From Bacteroidota bacterium (GTDB lineage Bacteria; Bacteroidota; Bacteroidia; Chitinophagales; LD1), in the NCBI GenBank assembly GCA_947476645.1, contig CANJRM010000023.1:1-35346 (forward strand): DNA of 35,346 nucleotides. The letters are read 5' to 3'. Every line of letters begins with the position of its first letter. Within the stretch, counting starts at the first letter, position 1. Shown one piece after another: positions 7,964 through 16,976 of this stretch. Below the pieces are notes generated by a model. The model was not told the origin of the DNA and searched no databases. It saw only the letters and a list, made by a program, of their open reading frames with translations. A program made the translations under genes and the position numbers.

Positions 7964-8824
7964 CTATTGCTTAGAAAGTTCTCTCATCCTTTCCAATCTT
8001 TCCTTTTCATTTTCTTGCAGATATCTATCTGTTGAAAGAAGTTCATACGCTTTTTCAAAGTGGAAAGATGATTTCTGCTTCTCGTGTTTCAGCAAAAATA
8101 ATTCTCCCAATTCTTCGTGCACATAACCATCGTTGTGCCCGGTGGTTACTGATTCTTCAAACAAAGCGAGTTGAACTTTGAGTGCTTCTTCTGTTTTATT
8201 CAAAGCGCGAAGTGCGCGCGCTACACACCACTTCGCCAAAAATATGGAAGATGGTTCTTGTTTTTCTTCTCTCCACTTCAACGCACGCAAAAAAATGCTC
8301 AACGCTTTTTCATATTCCTTTTTATCGAAGTAAGCCCAGCCGAGATTATTGTATAAAGCACCTAACCAGTTTTTTGCTTGTTCCTGTTTTGAGTTTTCAG
8401 CAAACAGAATTCCTTCTTCATTTAAAGCAGTTGCTACTTCGGGTGGTGCAACAATGGCGAGCATGTGAATAGCATCAATGGTATAGAAGTCCTCTCCTAC
8501 TTCGGTCGCAATATTTTTTGCAGTTTCAAAATGCAGCTTCGCTTCTGTCTTTTTGCCCGATGAATTAAAGGTTCTTCCGCGTTCCAAATGATACCGCGCA
8601 TGTGCTAAGTCGTTGGATGCCAACAATTGTTTCTCCACTTCATTTAAAGTTTCATGCGCTTCGGTGAACATGCCACGTAAGCTGTAAGTTCTTGCAATTT
8701 GTGTAAGCAGTTGCAGATGTTCTGAAAGATTTTTTTCGGGTGAAGAATCTTTCAGCACTTCACGAAATTTAATTTCTGTTTCAGCGGGGTTGGAATAGTT
8801 CCATAGTTTATCGAACTCGGGCAT
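7964..8824 (-). CDS. TPR repeat protein
   Basis: A ~286-residue cytoplasmic-looking protein built of helical pairs of the tetratricopeptide type. Examples are LTQIARTYSLRGMFTEAHETLNEVEKQL, ARYHLERGRTFNSSGKKTEAKLHFETA and LGWAYFDKKEYEKALSIFLRAL. There is no signal peptide and no catalytic domain, so it is probably a protein-protein interaction scaffold. The start chosen is the Met of MPEFDKLWNY; the longer ORF (to 8845) adds only MFLKNKS. It is divergent from aroK with a 66-bp gap. Function and partners are unknown. Confidence 0.82.
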   Translation of the reverse strand: MPEFDKLWNYSNPAETEIKFREVLKDSSPEKNLSEHLQLLTQIARTYSLRGMFTEAHETLNEVEKQLLASNDLAHARYHLERGRTFNSSGKKTEAKLHFETAKNIATEVGEDFYTIDAIHMLAIVAPPEVATALNEEGILFAENSKQEQAKNWLGALYNNLGWAYFDKKEYEKALSIFLRALKWREEKQEPSSIFLAKWCVARALRALNKTEEALKVQLALFEESVTTGHNDGYVHEELGELFLLKHEKQKSSFHFEKAYELLSTDRYLQENEKERLERMRELSKQ

Positions 8825-8890
8825 AGATTTATTTTTCAAAAACAATAGTATTGAAATTGGATGTGATTCTGCAAAACTTACATTCGCAAG

Positions 8891-9397
8891 ATGACAGTCT
8901 TTCTCATTGGCTTTATGGGTTCGGGCAAAACAACTTTTGGTAAAAAGCTGGCGGCAAAACTAAAGTTGAACTTTATTGACTTAGACGAAAAGATTTGTAT
9001 TGCGAACAAAGTTGAAAGCATCAACAGTTTGATTGAATTAAAAGGGTTTGACTATTTCCGCAAAACAGAAAGCGAAACTTTGAAATCAATTTCAATCGGA
9101 AACAGTTTAGTCTCTACAGGTGGAGGAACTCCTTGTTACTTCAATAACATAGATTGGATGAAACAAAACGGCACTGTCGTTTTTATACAAGTAGATGAAG
9201 GTGTTTTGTTGAGCAGATTAAAAAATACTGATTTAGACCAAAGACCATTGCTCAAAGGATTAGATGAAGAAGGATTAAAAACTTTCATCAGCGAAAAACT
9301 GAAAGAGCGATTGCCGTTTTATGAACAAGCGCATTTTGTCTTTAATCCTGTGAATGAGAAGATAGAAGTATTGGTAGAGAAGATTCAGAAGTTGTAG
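8891..9397 (+). CDS. aroK: Shikimate kinase
   Basis: A 168-residue kinase that phosphorylates shikimate to shikimate-3-phosphate in the chorismate pathway. The P-loop is GFMGSGKTTFG (residues 7-17), followed by the DLDE shikimate-binding motif, the FRKTE arginine and the STGGGTP loop. An LID-type Arg is present in DLDQRPLL. Length is normal for AroK. It is a stand-alone gene here, converging on the O-acylation operon with 8 bp between stops and no terminator visible. Confidence 0.95.
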   Translation: MTVFLIGFMGSGKTTFGKKLAAKLKLNFIDLDEKICIANKVESINSLIELKGFDYFRKTESETLKSISIGNSLVSTGGGTPCYFNNIDWMKQNGTVVFIQVDEGVLLSRLKNTDLDQRPLLKGLDEEGLKTFISEKLKERLPFYEQAHFVFNPVNEKIEVLVEKIQKL

Positions 9398-9405
9398 AGG
9401 GGTTA

Positions 9406-10530
9406 CTACTTGTTATTTTTAAATGCTACCAGCGCTTCATGAATAAAGCCTGAACCGAAAACTGTCAGATAAGCATCGGTATATAACAAGCAAACAACAT
9501 CGTGTTTTAAAATTTCATCTTTCACATTTTCACGGCTGGCGTTATGGCCATGCAACGACCAAAAGCTTTTGAAATAGAACCAAAAGTCCACTTCCTTAAA
9601 AACTAATGGTGCAGGTCCATCACAAATTTCAAAAAAATAACTATCCCCTACATTTAAGAATGAAAGTTCATCTTTCCTTTCCCTATTACTCGAATAAAAT
9701 GGATAAGCGAGTGTATCGTTATGAAACTCTGTTATCAGATTCATCACGTCACCTGCATCATAGTCTCGCCTACGTGGCTTGTTACTAAGCTGAATAGAAT
9801 CAAGCTTTAAGTTCGGTAAATTTTTTCCGGTTTTTGTTTCAACATAGCGAGTAATAGAATCAAAAGCAATGCAATCGCCATAAATACTCCAGTGCAAACC
9901 ACCACGAGGAAATAGCTTAAAACGCGAAGTATCTTTCATTGCCTGAAACCAAACTTTGAAATCGAGAAAGTTCACTTCCTCCTTTTTGCAAGAGGAGATA
10001 TAAGAAGAATAATTTGTGTGAGTCTGCATTGGTCGTTTAACTCTTTCAGGAAAATATTCAGGATAGAATGAACCCTTGCCTGGTGCAAAAACTGTAAACA
10101 ATAAAATACCGTGAGCGGTAAGTGTATCCTGCAATTCTTTCAGATCACGAACATTCGAATCAATTTTTTGCTGCCCAACAAAATTGGTTCCGTAATACTC
10201 ATCAATGTAGTCTTTCTCATAGAAATAATTTTGCTTCCCAATTATCAAGTCTTCATTTTCAGCTCTTTTGAAAATTGAATATTTAATTTGGTTATAGATT
10301 CTTGTAAAATCTGCTCTCAAACCAAAACATGATTTCAAATACTCGCCCTTCTTTTCAGAATAAGAGCCGTCAAACCAATTTTTAAAATCAAAAGTAATAT
10401 CAGACGGATATTCTATATTGCCTTTCAGTTCGCCTCCTTTAAAAATGTGCAATTTATCTTGCACTAATGGAAACCAAAGCAAAATGAAAAACGGAATAAG
10501 AAGGAAGGTTTTTACTCTGTGGTTTTGCAT
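9406..10530 (-). CDS. AlgJ/AlgX-like SGNH-fold protein, copy 2 of the operon
   Basis: A 374-residue protein with one N-terminal membrane anchor or uncleaved signal (about residues 7-23) and a periplasmic domain. It belongs to the AlgJ/AlgX/DHHW-type SGNH-like group that assists MBOAT proteins in acylating exopolysaccharide. Visible motifs are TVFAPGKGSFYPE (147-158), PRGGLHWSIYGD (208-219, H213) and NVGDSYFF (S297, the probable nucleophile). Family knowledge: AlgX uses Asp-x-His plus Ser. Here the position two residues before His is Gly (GLHW), so the expected Asp is absent. About two-thirds of the first 100 residues match the neighbouring copy. It is the last gene of an operon with the second copy and the MBOAT gene. 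Confidence 0.85.
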   Translation of the reverse strand: MQNHRVKTFLLIPFFILLWFPLVQDKLHIFKGGELKGNIEYPSDITFDFKNWFDGSYSEKKGEYLKSCFGLRADFTRIYNQIKYSIFKRAENEDLIIGKQNYFYEKDYIDEYYGTNFVGQQKIDSNVRDLKELQDTLTAHGILLFTVFAPGKGSFYPEYFPERVKRPMQTHTNYSSYISSCKKEEVNFLDFKVWFQAMKDTSRFKLFPRGGLHWSIYGDCIAFDSITRYVETKTGKNLPNLKLDSIQLSNKPRRRDYDAGDVMNLITEFHNDTLAYPFYSSNRERKDELSFLNVGDSYFFEICDGPAPLVFKEVDFWFYFKSFWSLHGHNASRENVKDEILKHDVVCLLYTDAYLTVFGSGFIHEALVAFKNNK

Positions 10531-10564
10531 TTTTGCTCAATGAAAATAGCTTTTAAATATGCCT

Positions 10565-11692
10565 CTACTTATTGTTCTTAAACGCTTTAAGTGAGGCTTG
10601 TAAAAAGCCAAATGGGAAAGCAGAAAGACTGGCATCAGTAAACATTAGACAAACCACCTGATGTTTCAAAATCTCATCTTTAATTTCCCCCTTGGTGGAC
10701 TTATGTCCATAGTATGACCACCATTCATTGAAATAATACCAGAAATCTACTTCTCTAAAAACTACGGGTGCCGTAATGCCATACATAATAAAGTAGTAAC
10801 TGTCTGCAATTGTGAGGCTAGCCATTTGGTCGTGTTCTTTCCAGTCCACTGAGTAACAAGGATAAGCCAAAGTATCGTTGCCGTAAAGTGGAGTAATTAA
10901 GTTTAATCCTTCTCCTGCATCATAATCTCTACTGCGAGGAATATTACTTAACTGAACAGAATCGAGTTTTAAATCGGGCAAATTCTTTCCTGTTTTTGCT
11001 TCTACATAATGAACCATTGAATCAAGAGCAAGGTAGTCGCCATATAAACTCCAATGAACTCCACAACGCGGAAACAAACGGTAACGCGAAGTGTCTTTCA
11101 TGGCTAAAAACCAGGTTCTGAAATCAAGAAAATTTATTCCTGATTTTTTGCAGGCAGAAATATAGGACGAGTAATTGGTGTTAGGCTGCATTGGCTTACG
11201 CGCACTTTCGGGAATAAACTCAGGATAGAATGAACCTTTGCCCGGAGCAAAAACAGTATAGAGCAGAATTCCCCGTGCAGCAAGTGTGTCCTGCAACTCT
11301 TTTAAATCGTGAATGTCATTGTTGATTTTTTCTTCGCCTACGTAGTTTGTTCCGTAATATTCGTTGATATAATTCTGTTCGTAGAGATAATTCTCTTTAC
11401 CAATCACCACATTTTCATTCACCGAAGTTTTAAAAGTCCAGAACTTTAGTTGATTGTAAATTCTTACAAAGTCGGGTCTTATACCGAAGCAGTAGCTCAG
11501 AAACTCACCTTTCTTTTCAGGGTAACTCCCATCAAACCAGTTTTTAAAATCGAAGGTTATATCAGATGGTAGTGTATAAGAGCCCTTCAATTCACCACCT
11601 TTAAAAATATGCAAATTATCTTGTAGGATGGGTCCCCAAAGCAGAACAAAAAACGGAACAAGAAGAAGATTTTTTACGCTGATGTTTTTCAT
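10565..11692 (-). CDS. AlgJ/AlgX-like SGNH-fold protein, copy 1 of the operon
   Basis: A 375-residue paralogue of the next gene downstream, with the same layout: N-terminal hydrophobic anchor, TVFAPGKGSFYPE block, PRCGVHWSLYGD (H213) and a Ser block. In the Ser block the usual GDSY reads ADSY (S298), so the Gly before Asp is lost while Ser is kept. As in the other copy, the Asp expected two residues before the active-site His is missing (GVHW). Its ATG overlaps the MBOAT stop codon by one base (TAATG), indicating translational coupling, and the second copy starts 34 bp after its stop. The pair probably arose by tandem duplication and may have diverged in substrate or in catalytic competence. 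Confidence 0.85.
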   Translation of the reverse strand: MKNISVKNLLLVPFFVLLWGPILQDNLHIFKGGELKGSYTLPSDITFDFKNWFDGSYPEKKGEFLSYCFGIRPDFVRIYNQLKFWTFKTSVNENVVIGKENYLYEQNYINEYYGTNYVGEEKINNDIHDLKELQDTLAARGILLYTVFAPGKGSFYPEFIPESARKPMQPNTNYSSYISACKKSGINFLDFRTWFLAMKDTSRYRLFPRCGVHWSLYGDYLALDSMVHYVEAKTGKNLPDLKLDSVQLSNIPRSRDYDAGEGLNLITPLYGNDTLAYPCYSVDWKEHDQMASLTIADSYYFIMYGITAPVVFREVDFWYYFNEWWSYYGHKSTKGEIKDEILKHQVVCLMFTDASLSAFPFGFLQASLKAFKNNK

Positions 11693-13119
11693 TAAAAACG
11701 GAAATAGATAAACGGGTTAAAACCTTTTGAGGCGAGGAAACTAATATTGAGAATTAAAAGAACTAATGTTATCAATACCCATACCGATGCTTCTTTTGTG
11801 GAATAAACTTCTTTATAAAAACGGGCAGATAATTTTTTGCCAAACGAACTGAGACCTATAAAACTAAAGAACACAGCCAACACGAAATAGAAAATCAATT
11901 CAGGAGTGAATAGAATGGTAGCTACATGCGTATCAAACACAAATAATCTTTGCAGGAAAGTCAACGCATTATCAAAAGTATCTACTCTGAAAAATACCCA
12001 GCCAATTACCACAATAAAAAAAGTAAGAACGGCACGAAGAGGATTCCAGATTCTTTCATACAGTTTCAATAAGAACGAACGCTCCAGCACCAGCCACAAA
12101 CCATGATACGCTCCCCAGATTACAAAATTCCACGAAGCACCATGCCATAAACCTGAAGCCAAAAAGACCAACCACAGATTAAAATACAATCGCCATTTTG
12201 AAGTAACACGATTACCACCCAAAGGAATGTAAAGGTAGTTGCGCATCCATGCACCTAACGACATATGCCATCTGCGCCAAAAATCAGTAATAGAATTTGC
12301 AGTGTAAGGGTGATTAAAATTTTCATTGATGTTGAAACCCAACATTTTCAAAATGCCAATAGCCATATCGGAGTAACCCGAAAAATCGAAGTAAATCTGA
12401 AATGTGTAACAAAGAATACCAAGCCATGCAGAAGATGTAGGCAATTGATGTAAATCGCTTTGGAAAATTTTATCGGCAAATGCAGCTACTGAATTTGCGA
12501 TAATCACTTTCTTACTCAAACCAAGAATGAAACGGTAAAGCCCCGCCAATTTATTGTCAATTCCATCTTTCTCAAATCGGTTGGTAATTTGGTCAGCAAT
12601 GTCGTGGTAGCGAACAATAGGTCCTGCAATTAATTTTGGAAACAGAATAATGTAGAGCTGATAGTTCCAAAACTTTTTAAGTGGCGCATGAACTCCGCGA
12701 TAAACATCTACTACGTAGGTAAGCGATTCGAAAGTGAAGAACGAAATGCCGATAGGCAGCGCTATCTTTTCCCACACAATGTTCTTCTGCCCTGCAAGGT
12801 GAAGAATTTCGTTGATGTTATCAATAAGAAAGAATGAGTACTTGAAATAAAAGAGCAAACCCAAATTCATGCAAACAGAAATAGTAAGCAACAACTTCTT
12901 CTGCCAACTCTTTTGAGAATTATGCATCCACTTTACCAAATGAAAATCTAAAAACGTAGTGCCGAGAATTACAAAAATGAATAGCGGTGCACCCCAACTG
13001 TAAAACAGAATACTGCCAAAGAGCACAATAAGATTCTTGAACTTTACATCTGCTAAGAAATAGAGCGTGAGAAAAACAGGCAGAAAATACAGAAGAAAAG
13101 TAATGCTGCTGAAAACCAT
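11692..13119 (-). CDS. MBOAT family membrane O-acyltransferase, AlgI/DltB-like
   Basis: A 475-residue polytopic membrane protein of the MBOAT family. Typical blocks are LPIGISFFTFESLTYVVDVYRG (121-142), the FPKLIAGPIVRY block, DFSGYSDMAIGI (245-255), TDFWRRWHMSL (H285) and the active-site region SGLWHGASWNFVIWG (H326). In AlgI-type systems this protein passes an acyl group, usually acetyl, across the membrane to a periplasmic SGNH partner that modifies a polysaccharide. The two AlgJ/AlgX-like genes directly downstream fit this role. No polymerase, glycosyltransferase or export gene of a polysaccharide locus is adjacent, so the acceptor polymer is unknown. It is the first gene of the operon. 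Confidence 0.95.
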   Translation of the reverse strand: MVFSSITFLLYFLPVFLTLYFLADVKFKNLIVLFGSILFYSWGAPLFIFVILGTTFLDFHLVKWMHNSQKSWQKKLLLTISVCMNLGLLFYFKYSFFLIDNINEILHLAGQKNIVWEKIALPIGISFFTFESLTYVVDVYRGVHAPLKKFWNYQLYIILFPKLIAGPIVRYHDIADQITNRFEKDGIDNKLAGLYRFILGLSKKVIIANSVAAFADKIFQSDLHQLPTSSAWLGILCYTFQIYFDFSGYSDMAIGILKMLGFNINENFNHPYTANSITDFWRRWHMSLGAWMRNYLYIPLGGNRVTSKWRLYFNLWLVFLASGLWHGASWNFVIWGAYHGLWLVLERSFLLKLYERIWNPLRAVLTFFIVVIGWVFFRVDTFDNALTFLQRLFVFDTHVATILFTPELIFYFVLAVFFSFIGLSSFGKKLSARFYKEVYSTKEASVWVLITLVLLILNISFLASKGFNPFIYFRF

Positions 13120-13255
13120 TTAATCAGTGGATAGTTTTAGTAATTTGTATGAATGACAAGGTTACATTTTATTTTTATTGGAACAAATGCTGAAAGGAAA
13201 TGAACATCCACCTATCCCGTCTGTGTTTCTTCATATTTACTTCTACATTCGCTTT

Positions 13256-13726
13256 ATGACACTTGGTATAATCATCGCTATTATTCTAGTTGGATTAGTT
13301 CTCATTTTTCTTGAAATATTTCTTATCCCCGGCACTACGCTTTTCGGTATTGTGGGAGGTGTAGCGTTGATTGCAGGCGTGTTGTTAGTGTATTCTACTT
13401 ATGGAAGTAAATGGGGAAATATTGCCACTGCTTCTACAATAGTTTTTCTGGCTGTTGCTGTTGTTTCTGGGTTCAAAGTAATTCAGTCGAACAAATTAGC
13501 AATGAAGGCAGAGATTACCGGAAAGGTAAATGAATTGGAAAAACATCTATACAACATTGGCGATAAAGGAATGACTGTTTCTGAACTCCGCCCTAACGGC
13601 AAAGGAATGTTTGACGGAAACAAAATTGATATTTACAGCAATGGCGAATACATTCAGCGCGAAACCGAAGTGGAAATTATTAAAATTACGAACGATAAAA
13701 TTTTTGTAAAACCATTTAAATCATAA
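13256..13726 (+). CDS. NfeD-like membrane protein
   Basis: A ~156-residue protein with two or three membrane segments (from residue 3 to about 80; LVLIFLEIFLIPGTTLFGIVG holds the NfeD-typical E..LIPG). A soluble C-terminal OB-fold-like domain (GDKGMTVSELRPNGKGMFDG) matches the NfeD C-terminal family. Family knowledge: NfeD proteins are encoded beside SPFH/flotillin genes and assist membrane microdomain scaffolds, and floA follows here after 3 bp. The start at 13256 places the first membrane helix right after Met; a longer ORF from 13178 would add 26 residues without clear family features. It is divergent from the MBOAT operon. Confidence 0.88.
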   Translation: MTLGIIIAIILVGLVLIFLEIFLIPGTTLFGIVGGVALIAGVLLVYSTYGSKWGNIATASTIVFLAVAVVSGFKVIQSNKLAMKAEITGKVNELEKHLYNIGDKGMTVSELRPNGKGMFDGNKIDIYSNGEYIQRETEVEIIKITNDKIFVKPFKS

Positions 13727-13729
13727 ACC

Positions 13730-14701
13730 ATGGCAGAAGTACCCGTATATGTTTTAGCAGGAATAATCGTCTTGGTTATTCTGATTCTCTTTTGGCTGCT
13801 GCCAATTCCACTTTGGCTATCGGCAAAGTTTGCCAATGTGCATGTGAGTTTATTGCAGTTGGTGTTTATGCGTTTTCGCAGAGTGCCGCCTTCAATTATT
13901 GTAAATGCATTGGTTACTGCAACCAAAGCAGGCATACCTGTGCAGCGCGATTTACTCGAAGCGCATTATCTGGCGGGTGGAAATCTCAGCAAAGTAATTC
14001 GTGCACTCATTAGTGCCGACAAAGCAAATATTGAACTCGATTTCAGAGCCGCAACTGCTATTGACTTAGCAGGTCGCGATGTGTTTGAAGCAGTGCAGCT
14101 TTCGGTAAACCCAAAAGTAATTGAGTGCCCTGCGGTAACAGCTGTTGCAAAGGACGGTATTCAGCTAATCACTAAAGCGCGAGTTACTGTTCGTGCAAAC
14201 ATTAAACAATTGGTGGGTGGCGCAGGCGAAGAAACAATTTTAGCTCGTGTGGGCGAAGGTATTGTTACTTCGATTGGCTCTGCGGCTTCACATAAATCAG
14301 TAATGGAAAATCCCGATACCATTTCAAAAGTAGTGTTGGCAAAAGGATTGGATTCTGGAACTGCATTTGAAATTCTTTCGATTGACATTGCTGATATTGA
14401 CATTGGGAAAAACATTGGAGCAAGTTTACAAATGGACCAGGCAAATGCCGATAAGAATATTGCACAGGCACGTGCTGAAGAGCGCAGAGCTATGGCTATT
14501 GCCTTGGAACAGGAAATGAAAGCCAAGGCACAGGAAGCCCGCGCCAAAGTAATTGAAGCCGAAGCACAAATTCCTATTGCCATTGCAGAGGCCTTCAAAA
14601 ACGGGCAACTCGGCATTATGGATTATTACAAAATGCAAAACATTCAGGCAGATACTTCCATGCGCGACAACATAGCGAAGAATCCCGGTGATAAAAAATA
14701 A
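13730..14701 (+). CDS. floA: Flotillin-like protein FloA
   Basis: A 323-residue SPFH-domain protein of the FloA (YqfA/UPF0365) type, which oligomerises on the cytoplasmic membrane to organise lipid microdomains. It has an N-terminal membrane hairpin (about residues 6-28), then the characteristic [23 protein letters not shown] and the [27 protein letters not shown] block. A long Ala/Glu-rich helix ([25 protein letters not shown]) and a conserved [14 protein letters not shown] tail follow. Length is normal. The nfeD-like gene ends 3 bp before it and a strong terminator follows, so the two form a complete bicistronic unit. Confidence 0.95.
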   Translation: MAEVPVYVLAGIIVLVILILFWLLPIPLWLSAKFANVHVSLLQLVFMRFRRVPPSIIVNALVTATKAGIPVQRDLLEAHYLAGGNLSKVIRALISADKANIELDFRAATAIDLAGRDVFEAVQLSVNPKVIECPAVTAVAKDGIQLITKARVTVRANIKQLVGGAGEETILARVGEGIVTSIGSAASHKSVMENPDTISKVVLAKGLDSGTAFEILSIDIADIDIGKNIGASLQMDQANADKNIAQARAEERRAMAIALEQEMKAKAQEARAKVIEAEAQIPIAIAEAFKNGQLGIMDYYKMQNIQADTSMRDNIAKNPGDKK

Positions 14702-14718
14702 TTGAAGATTTCAGATTG

Positions 14719-14750
14719 AAAAATGCAGAGAACGTTTCTCTGCATTTTTC
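14719..14750 (+). terminator. Rho-independent terminator after floA
   Basis: A perfect 12-bp stem (14721-14732 with 14736-14747, core GCAGAGAA/TTCTCTGC) with a 3-base loop, A-run before and T-run after. The symmetry means it could stop transcription in both directions. Confidence 0.9.
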
Positions 14751-14783
14751 TTATTACTTAACACAACTACTCATTATTGTTTC

Positions 14784-16832
14784 ATGAAGCAGAAACCTCA
14801 ACCAAAAGAAAAGAAAAAGGTTCAACCCGCGCAAAAAATAAAAACCAATTCGTGGTTTGAGAAAAACAAACTGCTGGTTGCTTTGCTTGTAATTGTCAGT
14901 CTTGTTTTTGCCAACTCTATTCCTAATCGTTACGCGCTTGACGATGAATTTTTTACTACAACCAAAAACAAATTGGTCGAAAAGGGAATAAGAGCCATCC
15001 CTAAAATTTTCACGAGCCGTACTTTTACTACTAATGATGGCGAAGGTTATGAATATCGACCAGTGGTGTCTGCATCTTTTGCTGTGGAGCATCAGTTTTT
15101 TGGTGCTAACCCGCATGTGAGCCATGCCATCAGTCTTTTGCTTTACCTGCTTATTGCAGTGCTTTTGTATCGGCTTTTACAAAAGTGGTTTGTGGATCAG
15201 GGTGAATGGCTCCTGTTTTTCATTGCGCTTTTATTTTTAATTCATCCGTTGCGTACCGAGGTAGTTGACAACATTAAATCGCGCGATGAGTTGCTGAGCA
15301 TCCTAGGTTCTCTCTCGTGCATTTGGTTTGCTTTCCGTTTTCATGAAACCGGCAAATGGTATTACGCACTTTTATATCCGCTTTGTTTTGTAGCGGGCTT
15401 TCTTTCCAAGCACTCCACTGCACCGTATATTGTTTTACTTCCGTTAACGCTTTATTTTTTTACCAACCTCGATATCAAAAAAGCAATTCTTTATGGTCTT
15501 CCTTTGCTTGGCATGATGGCGTTTATATCTTTTGTACAACGAATGTCGTTACCGCATGTTACACGCCATATGTTACTTCTTGAAAATCCTTTGGTAGATA
15601 TGAAGTTGACTTTCCTTGAGCGCACGGCTACGGCATCATACATCATGGGCCGGTATTTATGGCTGCATATTATTCCTTATCCACTCGTTTATTATTACGG
15701 GTTTAAGTATGTGCCTATTGCAAATTGGTTTTCTGTCCTTCCTATTGTTTCGCTACTCATTCACCTTGCTTTGTTTGCATATGCTGTGCTTAATATCAAA
15801 AAGAAAGACCCTATAGCTTTTGGTATTCTTTTCTATTTGCTCAACATGGCGGCTTACTCTAATTTGCTAAAACCTGCTCCTGGTTTAATGGCAGAGCGTT
15901 TCACTTTTTCCGCTTCCATTGGTTTTACGATTTCACTTTGCTTAGTAGTGTTTCGCTATTTAAAAATTGAGCCTTCAAGATTTTCATGGCAAAGCGATTC
16001 GAAAAAAGCGGGCTATGTGCTCACCAGCATTGCTGTATTGTTTGCGTTCATGAGTATTTCGCGCAATGTCGATTGGAAAGATAAAGTATCGCTCTATACA
16101 CACGACATGGAATATCTTACCGAGTCGGCAAAAGGAAACATGATGTATGCTAATGTCACCCTTACGCTCTTTCACGAAAACACAAACAATGCTGTGCGTC
16201 TTTCGCAAAATGGAAATACACAACGCGACAGCATTCGTTATTATGCGAGTTTGGCAAAAGGTTATTTGGCGCAGGCGCAAGAACACTTTCGCGCAGCTAC
16301 TGAAATTACACCCATGTATTCCATTGCCTGGATAAACCTCGGCTCTACTTATTATTTCCAGAATAATTATGCCAAAGCCCTAAAGTATTCGCTCGAAGGA
16401 TTAAAGTTTGATGCCGATTCGAAAGAGGGAGTTTATAATGCCGCTATGGCTTACAACGGCTTGGGCAAAAAGGATTCTGCCGAATTATTTTTCATGCGTG
16501 TACTTGAATTGGATTCAGACGATATTAATGCACACGACCAGTTGGGCAAGTTTGCTTTAGCCAAAGGCGATACTGCTTCCGCCACCAAATATTACATGGA
16601 TTGCATTACGCTCAATCCCAAAGCAGAAAACGCCTACGTAAATGCCGCTCAATATTTTTTGAAAATAAAAAACCAACAAGGCGCTTTGCAATACACCGAA
16701 ATGGCGGCACAGGTAAACCCGCGCAATGTTACGCGCATGAAAAACCTGTCTATGTATTATCAGCAACAAGGCAATACAGAAAAAGCGAATTACTACTTCC
16801 AGAAAATGAATGAAGCGCAGACGCATAAGTAA
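14784..16832 (+). CDS. TMTC-like GT-C membrane glycosyltransferase with C-terminal TPRs
   Basis: A 682-residue protein. A basic tail (residues 1-27) is followed by about ten membrane helices (29-430) and then TPRs (about 475-680). The first extracytoplasmic loop has the acidic pair LDDEF (D53, D54) expected of GT-C enzymes, then YRPVVSASFAVEH and the block HPLRTEVVDNIKSRDELL (154-171). These closely echo the TMTC family (compare its SYRPLT and HPxHTEAVxxIxxRAELL wording). In animals TMTC proteins are O-mannosyltransferases of cadherins; bacterial homologues are mostly uncharacterised. At least four TPRs are clear, for example SIAWINLGSTYYFQNNYAKAL. The donor and acceptor here are unknown. It stands alone between floA and the M42 gene. 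Confidence 0.85.
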   Translation: MKQKPQPKEKKKVQPAQKIKTNSWFEKNKLLVALLVIVSLVFANSIPNRYALDDEFFTTTKNKLVEKGIRAIPKIFTSRTFTTNDGEGYEYRPVVSASFAVEHQFFGANPHVSHAISLLLYLLIAVLLYRLLQKWFVDQGEWLLFFIALLFLIHPLRTEVVDNIKSRDELLSILGSLSCIWFAFRFHETGKWYYALLYPLCFVAGFLSKHSTAPYIVLLPLTLYFFTNLDIKKAILYGLPLLGMMAFISFVQRMSLPHVTRHMLLLENPLVDMKLTFLERTATASYIMGRYLWLHIIPYPLVYYYGFKYVPIANWFSVLPIVSLLIHLALFAYAVLNIKKKDPIAFGILFYLLNMAAYSNLLKPAPGLMAERFTFSASIGFTISLCLVVFRYLKIEPSRFSWQSDSKKAGYVLTSIAVLFAFMSISRNVDWKDKVSLYTHDMEYLTESAKGNMMYANVTLTLFHENTNNAVRLSQNGNTQRDSIRYYASLAKGYLAQAQEHFRAATEITPMYSIAWINLGSTYYFQNNYAKALKYSLEGLKFDADSKEGVYNAAMAYNGLGKKDSAELFFMRVLELDSDDINAHDQLGKFALAKGDTASATKYYMDCITLNPKAENAYVNAAQYFLKIKNQQGALQYTEMAAQVNPRNVTRMKNLSMYYQQQGNTEKANYYFQKMNEAQTHK

Positions 16833-16976
16833 TTGCCATAAATTATTTTGGAAACATTAACGTCTGGATTAGTATTCATAAGTCCTAGCTTTCACGGGCA
16901 TCTTACCACTACATTTTATTTTCTGCATCTAATCTTTATTCTTGCCTTTAATAAATAATATACCCTAAACTATATC

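Noticed and set aside
14161-14616. Minus-strand open frame inside floA
   Set aside because: Shadow of the Ala/Glu-rich floA coding sequence; its Ser/Ala-rich translation has no domain.
16833-16976. Spacer before the M42 gene checked for tRNA or small RNA
   Set aside because: No cloverleaf, strong hairpin or terminator was visible; only a near-match promoter box.
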